Source: Nakamurella deserti (lineage in GTDB: Bacteria; Actinomycetota; Actinomycetes; Mycobacteriales; Nakamurellaceae). From it: a stretch of DNA of 64,000 bases. The notes below the pieces were generated by a model. It searched no databases and was not told the DNA's origin. It worked only from the letters and a program-made list of their open reading frames with translations. The translations under genes were made by a program, and so were the position numbers. Positions within the stretch are counted from its first letter, which is position 1; each line of letters begins with the position of its first letter. The stretch lies in contig NZ_QCXS01000002.1 of assembly GCF_003260015.1 (NCBI RefSeq), positions 2,356,001 to 2,420,000 of the forward strand. Reading direction: 5' to 3'. Positions 47,241 to 56,846 of the stretch are shown here, piece after piece.

Positions 47241-48632
47241 TCAGAGGTCGAAGAGCGCCTTGCCGTACCAGTCACCGGGACCGGTCAACCCGGGCGGCAC
47301 GGCGAACAGCGCGCTGCTGACGTGCGCGACGTACTCGTTCATCAGGTCCGACGATCCCAGCCTGGTCTGCACCACGGAGAACTGTTCGTGGGCGTCGCGC
47401 TGGAAGCAGATGAAGAAGAGTCCGGCGTCGAGCAGCCCGGTTCGGCTGTCCTGACCGTCGGTGTAGTTGTAGCCGCGGCGCAGCATCCGGACGCCGCCGT
47501 TCTCCTCCGGGGAGGCGAGCCGCGCGTGGGCGGCGACGTCGATCGCCGGGCCGCTGCCGGTGCCGGCCACGGCGGCGAGGTCCAGCGGGGTGAACTCGGT
47601 GCCGCCCGACAGCGGGGCGCCGGTCGTCTTGACCCGACCGAAGGTGCGTTCCTGGTCGGCCAGCGGCGCCGCGTCCCAGGACTGGATCTCCATCCGGATC
47701 TTGCGGGCCACCAGGTAGCTCCCGCCGACCATCCACGGTTGGTCGGTCGAGGCGTCGACCCAGACGTGCGCGGCGGTGGCCGCGGTGTCGTCGGCGTGGA
47801 TGTTGTTGGTGCCGTCCTTGAAACCGAACAGGTTGCGCGGGGTGGACTGGCCGGCACCGGTGGACGACGCCCGGCCGAACCCGAGCTGGGACCAGCGCAT
47901 GGTGGCCACCCCGCGGGCCGCCCGCGCGAAGTTGCGGATCGCGTGGAACACCACCTGCGGGTCGTCCGCGCAGGCCTGCACGCACAGGTCACCGCCGGAG
48001 ATCTCGGGCCGCAGTACGGAGTCGCCCGGCAGCTGGTCGAGCGGGCGCAACGCCGCGGGCATCTTGGCGGCCAACCCGAACCGCTCGTCGAACATCCCGG
48101 GGCCGAAGCCGACCGTGACGGTGAGCGAGTAGGGGCCCAGATCGGAGGCCTCGCCGGTGTCGGGCGGCGGCTGCTCCGGCCGCACGTCACCGGAGCGGAC
48201 GGGCTGACCGGCGGTGAACCGGGCGGCCATGGCCGCCCAGGTGCCGAGCAGATGGGCCACGGCGACCGGGTCCCCGGTGACCAGGTCGAAGGAGGCGAAC
48301 ATCAGCCGGTCCTGCTGCGCGGTGGTGATACCGGCCTGGTGCTCCCCGTAGAACGGCACGGTGGCCTGGGCGCGCAACGCGTCGAGGTCGGCCAGGGTCA
48401 GCGGCGCCGCGGTGGCCACCGGCGACGGACCCCGCAGCGCCGTCGACGCCGCGACACCTGCGGCGGCGCCGGCCGCCGTCAGGGCGGCGCCACCGAGGAA
48501 GCGACGGCGGCTGGCGCGGCGGGGATCCGACGCGCCCCCGGCGGTGCCGCCCCCGCCGGCCGGATGACCCACCGGACATCCGGTCGGCTCCGGTCCGGCG
48601 GCGGGGGTCGGCGTCCCGTGCTCGCTGGTCAT
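47241..48632 (-). CDS. efeB: Dye-decolourising peroxidase EfeB
   Basis: Haem peroxidase of the EfeUOB system, exported folded by Tat; proposed to oxidise ferrous iron or handle haem outside the membrane. The 463-residue protein has a twin-arginine signal (SRRRFLGG near residue 45) and the DyP GxxDG motif in NLFGFKDGTNN. The probable proximal haem His is in DVAAHARLASP, with Arg in the following MLRRGYNY region. GAGGA 7 nt upstream selects ATG 48632 over a GTG 6 bp further out. Third gene after efeU and efeO. Confidence 0.93.
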   Translation of the reverse strand: MTSEHGTPTPAAGPEPTGCPVGHPAGGGGTAGGASDPRRASRRRFLGGAALTAAGAAAGVAASTALRGPSPVATAAPLTLADLDALRAQATVPFYGEHQAGITTAQQDRLMFASFDLVTGDPVAVAHLLGTWAAMAARFTAGQPVRSGDVRPEQPPPDTGEASDLGPYSLTVTVGFGPGMFDERFGLAAKMPAALRPLDQLPGDSVLRPEISGGDLCVQACADDPQVVFHAIRNFARAARGVATMRWSQLGFGRASSTGAGQSTPRNLFGFKDGTNNIHADDTAATAAHVWVDASTDQPWMVGGSYLVARKIRMEIQSWDAAPLADQERTFGRVKTTGAPLSGGTEFTPLDLAAVAGTGSGPAIDVAAHARLASPEENGGVRMLRRGYNYTDGQDSRTGLLDAGLFFICFQRDAHEQFSVVQTRLGSSDLMNEYVAHVSSALFAVPPGLTGPGDWYGKALFDL

Positions 48633-48703
48633 GCTCACATCCTCGTCGGGTGGTGCGGTGGCGCCCCCGGGGAGACGTCCCGCGGGGAACCGGACCGGGT
48701 CGG

Positions 48704-49969
48704 TCAGGCGGTGGCGATCTTGGACGGCACCACCGACAGCGGCTCGATGACCGTCGACAGCGCGTTGGACAGCTCGGTGATCTGGGCGTCGGTGAGGTCG
48801 TCGTAGAGGGTGAACCCGCCGACGGCGGCCGGGTCGCGGTGGGTGTCCAGCAGCGCGAGCAGGGTGTCGAACCGGGTGCCGACGTCGGTCACCAGGGCCG
48901 GGTCGATCTCGTTCAACGCCGGCTTGAGGGCGGCGAAGGCCTGCAGCGAGCCCTCGACGTTGGCCTGGAAGTCCAACAGGTCGATCTTGGAGTAGAACTC
49001 CTCCTCGCCGGTGATCTTGCTGGCCTGCACCTCGCCGAGCAGCGCCACGGCGCCGTTGGCGACCTCGTCGACCAGGTAGCGGTCGCCGTCGGCGGCGTCG
49101 GCGCGGGTGTTGGCCGACAGCTCCGCGGTGCGTGACTGCAGCTCACCGATGTCGGTGACGAGGGTGGCGGCGAGCTTCTCCGCACCCACCGTGGTCCCGC
49201 CCTCGAACAGCAGCTGCTCGATGGGGTGGAAGCCGGTCCAGGCGGCGGGGTCCCCGACGTCGCCGATGCGCAGGTCGATGGCCGGGTCGAGGTCGCCGAA
49301 GGACTCGGCGACGGGCTCGATCCGCTCGTAGTACGGGCGGGCGGCGGCGTAGGCGTTCTGCGCCGCGGTCAGGTCACCGGCGTCGATCGCGGTCTGCAGA
49401 GCGGCGACCGCCTCGGTGAGGAACCCGACCTGGGAGTCGATGTAGTCGGCGTAGTCCACGGTGGCCTGCTGCAGCAGCGCGGCGGTGTCCCCGGAGCTCA
49501 CGGCGGCCTCGCCGGTCACGGTGAACGGCGTCCGGTCGGTGCTCGCGCCCGGGCAGTACAACTCGTAGCTGCCGCCGTCGAGGGTGGCGGTGAAGGTGGC
49601 GTCGAAGCCGGGGGCCAGGTTCTCGCGCTCGCCGCGGATGCGCTGGTCCGACAGCAGTTCGACCTCGCTCACGCCGACCGCGTCGACGTTGGTCACGTTG
49701 AACGTGACCGCTCCGGCCGGGACCGTGTCGGGGGTGGCGACGCACCCACCGGCGTCGGTGACGGCGACGGCCACCACGGCCTCCCCGGCCGGACCGGTGG
49801 CCGCCGGAGCCGCGGACGTCGTGGCGTCGGTACTCGTCGCAGCGGCGGGCGCGGGGGACGCTCCGGACGCGGCGGAACCACACCCGGCGAGCACGACGCC
49901 GGCGAGGGCGACGGCGGTGGCGGTACGCAGGCGGGGTGCGCGGCGGCGGGTCGACGTTGCGGAGGACAT
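48704..49969 (-). CDS. efeO: Iron-uptake lipoprotein EfeO
   Basis: Extracytoplasmic iron-binding component of EfeUOB, 421 residues. A lipoprotein signal ends in LAGC (Cys about 30). Then comes a Thr/Ala/Ser-rich linker, a cupredoxin-like domain (about 60-150, with the CVATP start and ELYCPGAS) and an M75/imelysin domain with the HxxE metal motif in GFHPIEQLLFEGG. It lies 71 bp before efeB. Both domains are kept, unlike the M75-only EfeM-type proteins. Confidence 0.93.
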   Translation of the reverse strand: MSSATSTRRRAPRLRTATAVALAGVVLAGCGSAASGASPAPAAATSTDATTSAAPAATGPAGEAVVAVAVTDAGGCVATPDTVPAGAVTFNVTNVDAVGVSEVELLSDQRIRGERENLAPGFDATFTATLDGGSYELYCPGASTDRTPFTVTGEAAVSSGDTAALLQQATVDYADYIDSQVGFLTEAVAALQTAIDAGDLTAAQNAYAAARPYYERIEPVAESFGDLDPAIDLRIGDVGDPAAWTGFHPIEQLLFEGGTTVGAEKLAATLVTDIGELQSRTAELSANTRADAADGDRYLVDEVANGAVALLGEVQASKITGEEEFYSKIDLLDFQANVEGSLQAFAALKPALNEIDPALVTDVGTRFDTLLALLDTHRDPAAVGGFTLYDDLTDAQITELSNALSTVIEPLSVVPSKIATA

Positions 49970-50032
49970 GGCGGGACTCTTTCTGCAGGGTTCAGGGCGG
50001 AGCGGGGCGGCGCCGGGCGCGCGCCCGGGGGG

Positions 50033-51691
50033 TCAGCGGGTGCCGGCGGGTTCCGGCCGGCGGACCGGCGGCGGTGCGGCCGGCGCGGCGGGTCGGCGGA
50101 GCGCGAGCCGCAGGCCGGCGGCGAACAGCACCAGGGCGGCGACGCCGAGCAGGGCGGGGACGACCTGTCCCCAGACCTCGGCCCGCTGCCGGGCGGCGTC
50201 ACCCGCCGCCGCGGCGGCGAGCCGCCCGGCGGCCACGGCCGGGGTGGCGGCGGTGGTGACGTCGGCGACGACACCGACCGAGACGGAGACCCCGGTGGAG
50301 TTGACCACCTGCAGGGAGCGGACCAGCCGCGTCTGCGCGTCGAGCACGACACCGGACGCGGGATCGACGCTCACCGTCACCCGCCAGGAGTCGAGCCAGG
50401 TGGCCGGCAGGTCCGCGGAGCTGTCGGCACCGGTCAGGCCGATGGGTAACCGCCCGCCGGTGAGGGCGGTGATGTCGGCGCCGGAGACCGTGACCGGCAG
50501 CGCGCCACCGGCGCCCCCGGTCGACGGTGCGGCGGCCTCGTACCGGTTGACGGTCACGCCGTCGACGACGGCGGCGCCGGCCAGCGTCATCGTCACGTCG
50601 CCACCGACCGCGAAGGACGCGTCGGAACCGGCGTCGGCGGTCGCGGTGACCGTGGCCTGCAGACTCGCACCGGTGAGCTGCCGCACGGTCACGGCGGTGA
50701 CCCCGCTGTAGCTGCGGTCGGCGTCCGCGCCGCGGCCGGCGCCGACACCGACCACGTCCAGGTCCACCGCCGAGGTACCGACGGGGCCGGCGGGGACCAG
50801 CGCGACGAGGAGCACCGCCACCGCGGCCAGCCCGGCACCGGCACCCAGGACGAGCTTCGCGGCGGCCGGCCGGCGCAGTCGGCGGGTGCGCGGCCACAGC
50901 ACGATCGCCAGCATCGGCACCACGTAGAGCAGCCAGGCGACGACCTGCACGACGACCGGCTGTGGCTGGACGCCCAGCACCCCACCGAGGAGCGACGCCT
51001 GGATCGAGCCCGGCCGCACGAGCCGGCCGAGATCGGCGACCGGCTGCTGGCCGACGGTGAGCCAGGCCGCCTCGTGGGCGGCCTGCAGCGCCGACATCAC
51101 CAGCCCTCCGGCGACCAGCACCAGCACGACGCCGGTGACGCGGAAGAAGCGGGACAGGTCGAGGCGGGTGCCGCCGCGGTAGACGAGGTATCCGAGCACG
51201 ACGGCCACGGCCAGGCCCAGCACGACGCCGCCGGCCGCGGCGACCGGCGACACCGCCGCCCCGAACGCCGCCAGCAGGAACACCGAGGTCTCGAAGCCCT
51301 CGCGCAGCACGGCCAGGAAGGCCATCGACACCAGCGCCCAGGACGAGCCGCGGGCCAGCGCCCCCGCGGCGGCCGTCTCGAGCTCGCCCTTCAGCCCCCG
51401 GGAGTGGCTGTTCATCCACAGGATCATGTAGGTGACCATCACCACGGCGACGACCGCGACGATGCACTCGAGCATCTCCTGCTGGCGCTGCGGCAGGTGC
51501 GCGTTGACCGCCGACAATGCGATGCCCCCGGCGAGGCAGATGGCGACGGCGGCGCCGACACCGACCCACATCCGGCGCAGTGCCCGGGAGGCGTCGGCAC
51601 CCGCGTTGCGACGCAGGAACGCGGCCACGATGCCGACGATGAGGGAGGCCTCGAGGCCTTCGCGCAGCCCGATGACGAACGTGGTGAGCAC
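50033..51691 (-). CDS. efeU: Ferrous-iron permease EfeU with C-terminal extension
   Basis: Membrane iron permease of the OFeT/FTR1 family. The first ~300 residues hold seven hydrophobic segments with both REGLE-type motifs (REGLE at 10-14, REGFE at 130-134) that move iron. A typical EfeU ends there; this chain continues to 552 residues with a ~210-residue extracytoplasmic beta-rich domain and a final membrane helix (about 515-535). That extra domain resembles DUF3068/PorA-like regions in its strand pattern, but the match is uncertain. GTG 51691 has GGGAA close by. First gene of efeUOB, behind tandem iron boxes. Confidence 0.9.
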   Translation of the reverse strand: MLTTFVIGLREGLEASLIVGIVAAFLRRNAGADASRALRRMWVGVGAAVAICLAGGIALSAVNAHLPQRQQEMLECIVAVVAVVMVTYMILWMNSHSRGLKGELETAAAGALARGSSWALVSMAFLAVLREGFETSVFLLAAFGAAVSPVAAAGGVVLGLAVAVVLGYLVYRGGTRLDLSRFFRVTGVVLVLVAGGLVMSALQAAHEAAWLTVGQQPVADLGRLVRPGSIQASLLGGVLGVQPQPVVVQVVAWLLYVVPMLAIVLWPRTRRLRRPAAAKLVLGAGAGLAAVAVLLVALVPAGPVGTSAVDLDVVGVGAGRGADADRSYSGVTAVTVRQLTGASLQATVTATADAGSDASFAVGGDVTMTLAGAAVVDGVTVNRYEAAAPSTGGAGGALPVTVSGADITALTGGRLPIGLTGADSSADLPATWLDSWRVTVSVDPASGVVLDAQTRLVRSLQVVNSTGVSVSVGVVADVTTAATPAVAAGRLAAAAAGDAARQRAEVWGQVVPALLGVAALVLFAAGLRLALRRPAAPAAPPPVRRPEPAGTR

Positions 51692-51772
51692 GGGTTCCCT
51701 GCTTCCGCTACGACCGGGGGCATCCGGTCGGGTCGCGCTCCGGCCGGGGCACCCGGGGCCGGTCAGCGGACC

Positions 51773-51828
51773 TTAGGCAGCCCTAACTGAGCTGAGGCTA
51801 ACACAACACTGAGCTGAGGCTAACACAA
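51773..51828 (-). promoter_or_regulatory. Tandem IdeR/DtxR-like iron boxes
   Basis: TGAGCTGAGGCTAACACAA occurs at 51788-51806 and again at 51810-51828 inside a perfect 22-bp tandem duplication (51786-51829). Each matches the IdeR/DtxR consensus TTAGGTTAGGCTAACCTAA at 14 of 19 positions. A third, weaker site starts TTAGGCAGCCCTAA at 51773. Iron-loaded repressor here would shut off efeUOB; peptide deformylase diverges from the same gap. Confidence 0.75.
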
Positions 51829-51923
51829 CCTTTCACGCCCACCGAGGCCCCGGGAAGGTGGCGCGGACCACCCTGTTGCGGTGTCGCCGGACCCCTGCCG
51901 GACCGGGCGATAAGCTCCCGGGA

Positions 51924-52496
51924 ATGACCATCCGGCCCATCGTGATCTGCGGTGAACCCGTCCTGCACCGCCCGACGACCCCGGTGACGGTGTTCGACGA
52001 CGAGTTGAAGACCTTCGTCGACGACCTGTTCGAGACCAACACCGCCGCGCACGGCGCGGGGCTCGCCGCCAACCAGGTCGGCGACCCCCGGCGGGTGTTC
52101 ATCTACGACTGCCCCGACGACGAGGGGGTGCGCCACCGCGGGTACGTCGTCAATCCGTCGATCACCACGTCGCCGGTACCGGAGACCATGCCCGACCCGG
52201 ACGACGACTGGGAGGGCTGCCTGTCGGTGCCCGGCGAGAACTACCCCACGGGCCGGGCGACCTGGGCCAGGGTCACCGGCGTCGACACCGACAACCAGCC
52301 CGTCGAGGTCGAGGGCACCGGGTTCTTCGCGCGCTGCCTGCAACACGAGGTCGACCACCTCGACGGCTTCCTCTACACCGACCGCCTCATCGGCCGGCAC
52401 CTGCGCGCGGCTCGCAAGATGATCAAGGCCAACGGCTGGACCCGACCCGGACTGACCTGGATGCCCGGGGTGGACGAGGACCCGTTCGGCCACTGA
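51924..52496 (+). CDS. def: Peptide deformylase
   Basis: Removes the N-formyl group from nascent proteins, using a metal ion. The 190-residue protein has all three deformylase motifs: [10 protein letters not shown] near residue 48, EGCLSVPG near 94 with the metal Cys, and QHEVDHLDG near 140 with the two metal His and catalytic Glu. The ATG at 51924 is preceded by a short GGGA. A C-terminal Trp/Arg-containing tail is usual in actinomycetes. Divergent from efeU. Confidence 0.94.
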   Translation: MTIRPIVICGEPVLHRPTTPVTVFDDELKTFVDDLFETNTAAHGAGLAANQVGDPRRVFIYDCPDDEGVRHRGYVVNPSITTSPVPETMPDPDDDWEGCLSVPGENYPTGRATWARVTGVDTDNQPVEVEGTGFFARCLQHEVDHLDGFLYTDRLIGRHLRAARKMIKANGWTRPGLTWMPGVDEDPFGH

Positions 52497-52656
52497 GCAG
52501 GCGCGACGCCGCCGCCACGGCCGGCACCACCGGACCGGCGATCCGTCGCCGGGACGTCTCGCCGACCGCCGGATCGGTTGCGCCGTCCCGGGTTTGCCCG
52601 TGGCCGATCCGGACGGGCGGCCGACCCGTCGGGGGCACGACGATAGGGTTGCGGTC

Positions 52657-54912
52657 GTGACGGCCACCGAGAGTCCTGCCCGGTCCACCGCGTCGATGGT
52701 GGTGGTGGCGAACCGGCTGCCGTTCGACATCGAGAAGCACGCCGACGGGACGACCACCACGCACCAGTCTCCCGGCGGCCTCGTCACCGCCCTCGAACCG
52801 ATCCTGAGCCGGCGCGCCGGTGCCTGGATCGGCTGGACCGGGACGGCCGACCACGACCTCGAACCCGTCCTCGCCGACCAGCTGACCCTGGAGCCGGTGA
52901 CGCTCTCGGCCGACGAGGTGCAGCAGTACTACGAGGGCTTCTCCAACGGCACGCTGTGGCCGCTCTACCACGACGCGGTCGCCGGGTCGGAGTTCCACCG
53001 GGACTGGTGGGAGCGCTACGTCGAGGTGAACCAGCGCTTCGCCGACCGGGCGGCCGAGGTGGCCGCGCCCGGCGCGACGGTGTGGGTGCACGACTACCAG
53101 CTGCAGCTGGTGCCGGCGATGCTGCGCGCGCTGCGCAGCGACGTCCGGATCGGCTTCTTCCTGCACATCCCGTTCCCGCCCGCCGAGCTGTTCAACCGGT
53201 TGCCGTGGCGCACCCAGATCATCAGGGGCCTCCTCGGGGCCGACCTCATCGGCTTCCAGCTGCCCGGCGGCGCCCGCAACTTCGCGCGGCTCGCCCGCAC
53301 GTTGGTGGACGTCACCGGCAAGGGACACCGGCTGTTCTACGAGGGACGCACCGTCCGGGTGGACGCGTTCCCCATCTCCATCGACTCGTCGGCGCTGGCC
53401 GACCTGGCCGCCGAGCCGGAGGTGCTGGAGCGGGCCAAGCAGCTGCGCGCCGAGCTGGGCAACCCCCGGCGGATCATCCTCGGCGTCGACCGGCTCGACT
53501 ACACCAAGGGCATCAACGTCCGGCTGCAGGCGTTCCAGGAGCTGCTCGCCGAGAAGGACCCGTCGGTCGAGGGCACCGTGATGGTGCAGATCGCGACGCC
53601 CAGCCGGGAGCGGCTGGAGTCCTACATCCGGATGCGCGAGGAGATCGAGCGCCAGGTCGGGGCGATCAACGGCAACTACGGCCGGATCGGCGCCCCCGCC
53701 GTGCACTACCTGCACCAGTCCCTCCCCCGCGAGGACCTGTCGGCGTTCTACGCGGCCGCCGACGTGATGACCGTGACGCCGCTGCGCGACGGGATGAACC
53801 TGGTGGCCAAGGAGTACGTCGCGGCCCGGGTGAACGGCGGCGGGGTGCTGCTGCTCAGCGAGTTCACCGGTGCCGCCAAGGAACTCAAGACCGCATTGAT
53901 GGTCAACCCCTACGACACCGACGGGGTCAAGGAGGCGCTGCGGACGGCGCTGACGATGCCGCCGGCCGAGGCCCGCCGCCGGATGCGCTCGATGCGGCGC
54001 CATGTCCTGGTCAACGACGTCGACAAGTGGGCGCGCCGCTACCTCACGGTGCTGGAGGGCCAGCCCGACCAGCTCACCGACGCCGCCGGCCGGTTGCCCG
54101 CCGACGTGCTCACGGCCATGCACGACGTCGCGGGCACCACCCGGCTGCTGGTGGCCGTGGACTTCGACGGCACGTTGGCGCCGATCGTCGACGACCCGGC
54201 GGCGGCGCGGCCGCTGCCGCGGTCCATGGAGGCACTGCACCAGTTGGCCTCGGTGACCGGCACCGAGGTGTGCGTCATCTCCGGCCGGGCCCGCGCGCTG
54301 CTGCCGGAGCTGCTGGACGACGACGTCAGCGACCTGCACCTGGTCGGCAGTCACGGCGCCGAGGGCGTCGACGCCGATGTGGCCGCCGAGGGCACGCTGG
54401 AGTTGACCCCGACCGCCCGCAAGCGGCTCGGCGAGCTGCTGCGGTCGCTGCAGCAGATCGCCGCCGAACACCACGGGGTGACGCTGGAGATCAAGCCGAC
54501 CGGCGTGGCGGTGCACCTGCGCGGCGCCACCGAACGCGCCGCCGCCGCGGTCGCGGCCGAGGTGGAGGACGGCCCGGCCACCTGGCCCGGCGTGCACCTG
54601 CTGCGCGGCAAGCAGGTGCTCGAGCTCACCGTCATCTCCACCGACAAGGGCCGGGCCGTGGAGGCGCTGCGCAAGCAGTACCACGCGACCGCGGTGATCT
54701 ACGTCGGCGACGACATCACCGACGAGAACGCGTTCGGGGCGCTGCGTCCCGGCGATCTCGGGATCAAGGTCGGCGGCGGCACCACGTCGGCCGACGTGCG
54801 GGTCGCCGACCCGGGAGCGGTCGCCGACCTGCTCACCGTGCTGACGTCCATCCGGCAACGGGTCAGCCGCCGGCTGGCCGCGAACGCGGCCGACGTCGAC
54901 GACGAGGACTGA
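52657..54912 (+). CDS. otsA-otsB: Bifunctional trehalose-6-phosphate synthase/phosphatase (OtsA-OtsB fusion)
   Basis: Both steps of trehalose synthesis in one 751-residue chain. The GT20 synthase half (about 1-465) shows NRLPF near residue 19, HDYQLQLVP near 145, [10 protein letters not shown] near 275 and [13 protein letters not shown] near 377. The HAD phosphatase half (about 495-745) has DFDGTLAPI near 502 with the nucleophile Asp and [10 protein letters not shown] near 684. The start is GTG 52657; an ATG 39 bp later at the MVVVANRLP segment is possible. otsA and otsB are more often separate genes in actinomycetes. Confidence 0.93.
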   Translation: MTATESPARSTASMVVVANRLPFDIEKHADGTTTTHQSPGGLVTALEPILSRRAGAWIGWTGTADHDLEPVLADQLTLEPVTLSADEVQQYYEGFSNGTLWPLYHDAVAGSEFHRDWWERYVEVNQRFADRAAEVAAPGATVWVHDYQLQLVPAMLRALRSDVRIGFFLHIPFPPAELFNRLPWRTQIIRGLLGADLIGFQLPGGARNFARLARTLVDVTGKGHRLFYEGRTVRVDAFPISIDSSALADLAAEPEVLERAKQLRAELGNPRRIILGVDRLDYTKGINVRLQAFQELLAEKDPSVEGTVMVQIATPSRERLESYIRMREEIERQVGAINGNYGRIGAPAVHYLHQSLPREDLSAFYAAADVMTVTPLRDGMNLVAKEYVAARVNGGGVLLLSEFTGAAKELKTALMVNPYDTDGVKEALRTALTMPPAEARRRMRSMRRHVLVNDVDKWARRYLTVLEGQPDQLTDAAGRLPADVLTAMHDVAGTTRLLVAVDFDGTLAPIVDDPAAARPLPRSMEALHQLASVTGTEVCVISGRARALLPELLDDDVSDLHLVGSHGAEGVDADVAAEGTLELTPTARKRLGELLRSLQQIAAEHHGVTLEIKPTGVAVHLRGATERAAAAVAAEVEDGPATWPGVHLLRGKQVLELTVISTDKGRAVEALRKQYHATAVIYVGDDITDENAFGALRPGDLGIKVGGGTTSADVRVADPGAVADLLTVLTSIRQRVSRRLAANAADVDDED

Positions 54913-54914
54913 CG

Positions 54915-54936
54915 CCTCCGCGGAGGTCGACCTCCG
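54915..54936 (+). terminator. Overlapping palindromes after otsAB
   Basis: CCTCCGCGGAGG (54915-54926) and CGGAGGTCGACCTCCG (54921-54936) overlap and compete directly after the stop codon. A further GGCCCC/GGGGCC stem follows to 54961. Together they probably terminate transcription. Confidence 0.5.
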
Positions 54937-55135
54937 CCGGCCCCGGGATCGCGGCGGGGCCGTAGCAGCATCTGACCGGCGGGGTCGGACCGGCGACGGT
55001 CGCCCGGCGGAGTCTGGCCGGCGACGGTCAGCCGGCGCGGGTTCGTCCGGGGCGGGTCGGGACGGCGCGGGTCGGACCGGCGCGGTGGGGACGGCGACGG
55101 TCAGCCGGCGCGGGAGTCGACCCGGGGCAGGTCGG

Positions 55136-55195
55136 GCCGGCGCGGCTCGGGCCGGCGCGGCTCGGGCCGGCGCGGGTCGGGCCGGCCTGGGTCGG
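55136..55195. repeat. 15-bp tandem repeat, four clean units
   Basis: Four units of GCCGGCGCGGCTCGG and close variants cover 60 bp, with more degenerate related copies back to about 54976. The gap from 54913 to 55292 otherwise holds no supported gene. Confidence 0.75.
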
Positions 55196-55292
55196 ACCGC
55201 CGGGGCCGCCTGCGGGGCGTCGGGCCGGCGAGGGGAACCCGGGGGTGGTGTCCGCCCCGGGTGATGCCGGCCGAGGATGACCGGGCCGGCCT

Positions 55293-55481
55293 TCAGACCG
55301 GCGGCGGCCCGTCCGTCCGGTCCGCGCCGGCGTCCCGGGCCCGGTGCCGGTCGGCCTCCCGGCGGGTGTGTCGGCGCGCGAGCCAGAGCGCCGCCAGGCC
55401 CAGGACCAGCGCCAGCACGGCGATGACCAGCATCGTCCCCAAGGCCGGCACCCCGGCCGCCACCACCACGGCCCCACCCAT
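55293..55481 (-). CDS. Small single-span membrane protein (putative)
   Basis: A 62-residue frame with one strong hydrophobic helix (about residues 3-34) and a basic, then acidic, hydrophilic tail. It begins 16 bp after the stop of the LacI-family gene on the same strand, so it could be co-transcribed. No ribosome site is obvious and I recognise no family. It may be real, or a chance frame in GC-rich DNA. Confidence 0.4.
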   Translation of the reverse strand: MGGAVVVAAGVPALGTMLVIAVLALVLGLAALWLARRHTRREADRHRARDAGADRTDGPPPV

Positions 55482-55497
55482 CGTCGGTCGCCGCCGC

Positions 55498-56574
55498 TCA
55501 GGTCCGCGGAGCCGCGGTCGTCGAGCCCGGCAGGAACTCCGTCGGCAGCACGACCCGGCGGCCGCCCGGCTGTGGGTTCTTCTCCAGCAGCAGCTGACCG
55601 GCGCGGCGCCCCTTCTCCACGAACGGCTGGTGGACCGTGGTGAGGCCGCGGGCCACCGCGTCCTTGACGCCGTCGAAACCGGTGACGGCGACGTCCTGCG
55701 GAACCCGCTGGTGTCGCCGCTCGAGCTCCTGCAACACCCCGAACGCCAGCACGTCCGACGTGGTGATGATGGCGGTCAACCCCGAGTCCAGACCGAGCAG
55801 CTCGGCGGCCGCCGAGGCACCCGCCTCGACCGAGTTGTCGAACCGTTCGACGACCGGGATCCGGTCCCACGCCACCCCGGCCTCGACGAACGCGCTCCGC
55901 AGCCCGGCGAGCCGGTTGCGCTGCGCGTGGTAGCGGGCCCGCAGCTGGCGTTCCAGATCGACGGGACCGTCCCGGTGCGCGCGGCCGAGCCGCATGCAGG
56001 CCACCCCGATCCGCCGGTGCCCGAGAGCGAGGAGGTGCTCGGCGACGGCGCGCATCGCCTGCTCGTCGTCGATGCCGACCGAGTCGACGCCGGGGACGAC
56101 CGGCTGATCGCAGATCACCGTGGGCACGCCGCGGGCCAGCACCGCTTCCAGGTGCGGGTCCTCGTCCGCCATCGCGAAGGCCACGAAGCCGTCGATGGAG
56201 GCCGAGGCGACGGCGGCGACGTCCTCGGCGTCGGGATCGGCCGGCACGAGCAGCAGCCCGACCCGGGCCCGGTCACACTCCTCGGTGAGTCCCTCGAGGA
56301 ACGCGATCGCGACCGGGTCACGCACGGCGTAGGACACCTTGTCCGCCAGCACCAGGCCGATGGCCCCGGCCCGTTTGGTCCGCAGCGACCGCGCGACGGG
56401 GTCGGGTCCGGGGTAGCCCAGGGCGCGGGCCGCCTCCAGGATCCGGGTCCGGAGCTGCGCGGACAGCTGTTCGGGCCGGTTGTAGGCGTTGGAGACGGTG
56501 GTCCGGGAGATCCCCAGTTCGGCCGCGAGTGACGCCAGGGTCGCGGGCGGCCGCCGCCGGGGTGAACGGTCCAT
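55498..56574 (-). CDS. LacI-family transcriptional regulator (paralogue)
   Basis: A 358-residue LacI/GalR repressor: helix-turn-helix LASLAAELGISRTTVSNAYN at about residues 12-31, then a sugar-binding-protein-like sensor domain. It is a paralogue of the regulator at 5704-6771, sharing YNRPE, GYPGPDPVAR and the VSYAVRDPVAIAFLEGL region. It diverges from the MsiK-type ATPase with a perfect palindromic operator in the gap, so it probably represses sugar import. The inducing sugar is unknown. Confidence 0.92.
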   Translation of the reverse strand: MDRSPRRRPPATLASLAAELGISRTTVSNAYNRPEQLSAQLRTRILEAARALGYPGPDPVARSLRTKRAGAIGLVLADKVSYAVRDPVAIAFLEGLTEECDRARVGLLLVPADPDAEDVAAVASASIDGFVAFAMADEDPHLEAVLARGVPTVICDQPVVPGVDSVGIDDEQAMRAVAEHLLALGHRRIGVACMRLGRAHRDGPVDLERQLRARYHAQRNRLAGLRSAFVEAGVAWDRIPVVERFDNSVEAGASAAAELLGLDSGLTAIITTSDVLAFGVLQELERRHQRVPQDVAVTGFDGVKDAVARGLTTVHQPFVEKGRRAGQLLLEKNPQPGGRRVVLPTEFLPGSTTAAPRT

Positions 56575-56674
56575 GGCGCCACGCTATCGCCCGGCGGGGC
56601 CCGTTCCTGCGGTGAGCCGTTCGGGTGGACCGCCGCGCTTTCGGGTTGGTCCGCGGCCGTCGGGCGCGGAGCTG

Positions 56675-56692
56675 CGAGAAATCGTTTTCTCG
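56675..56692. promoter_or_regulatory. LacI-family operator upstream of msiK
   Basis: CGAGAAATCGTTTTCTCG is an inverted repeat with 7-bp perfect arms and a central CG, the classical LacI-family layout. It lies in the 272-bp gap between the lacI-type and msiK-type genes. Confidence 0.7.
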
Positions 56693-56846
56693 GATCCCTT
56701 GGCAACCCGCCCCGGGGCCGCTACCGTGGCCTGGACGGCAGCGGGCTGTGGGCGACGGCACACAGCGCAGGGTGTCCGTGCAGTGCCGCCCCCCGCGTGG
56801 GCACCGGGACACCGGACCGCTTTCAACGACGAAGGAGAACCACCCG

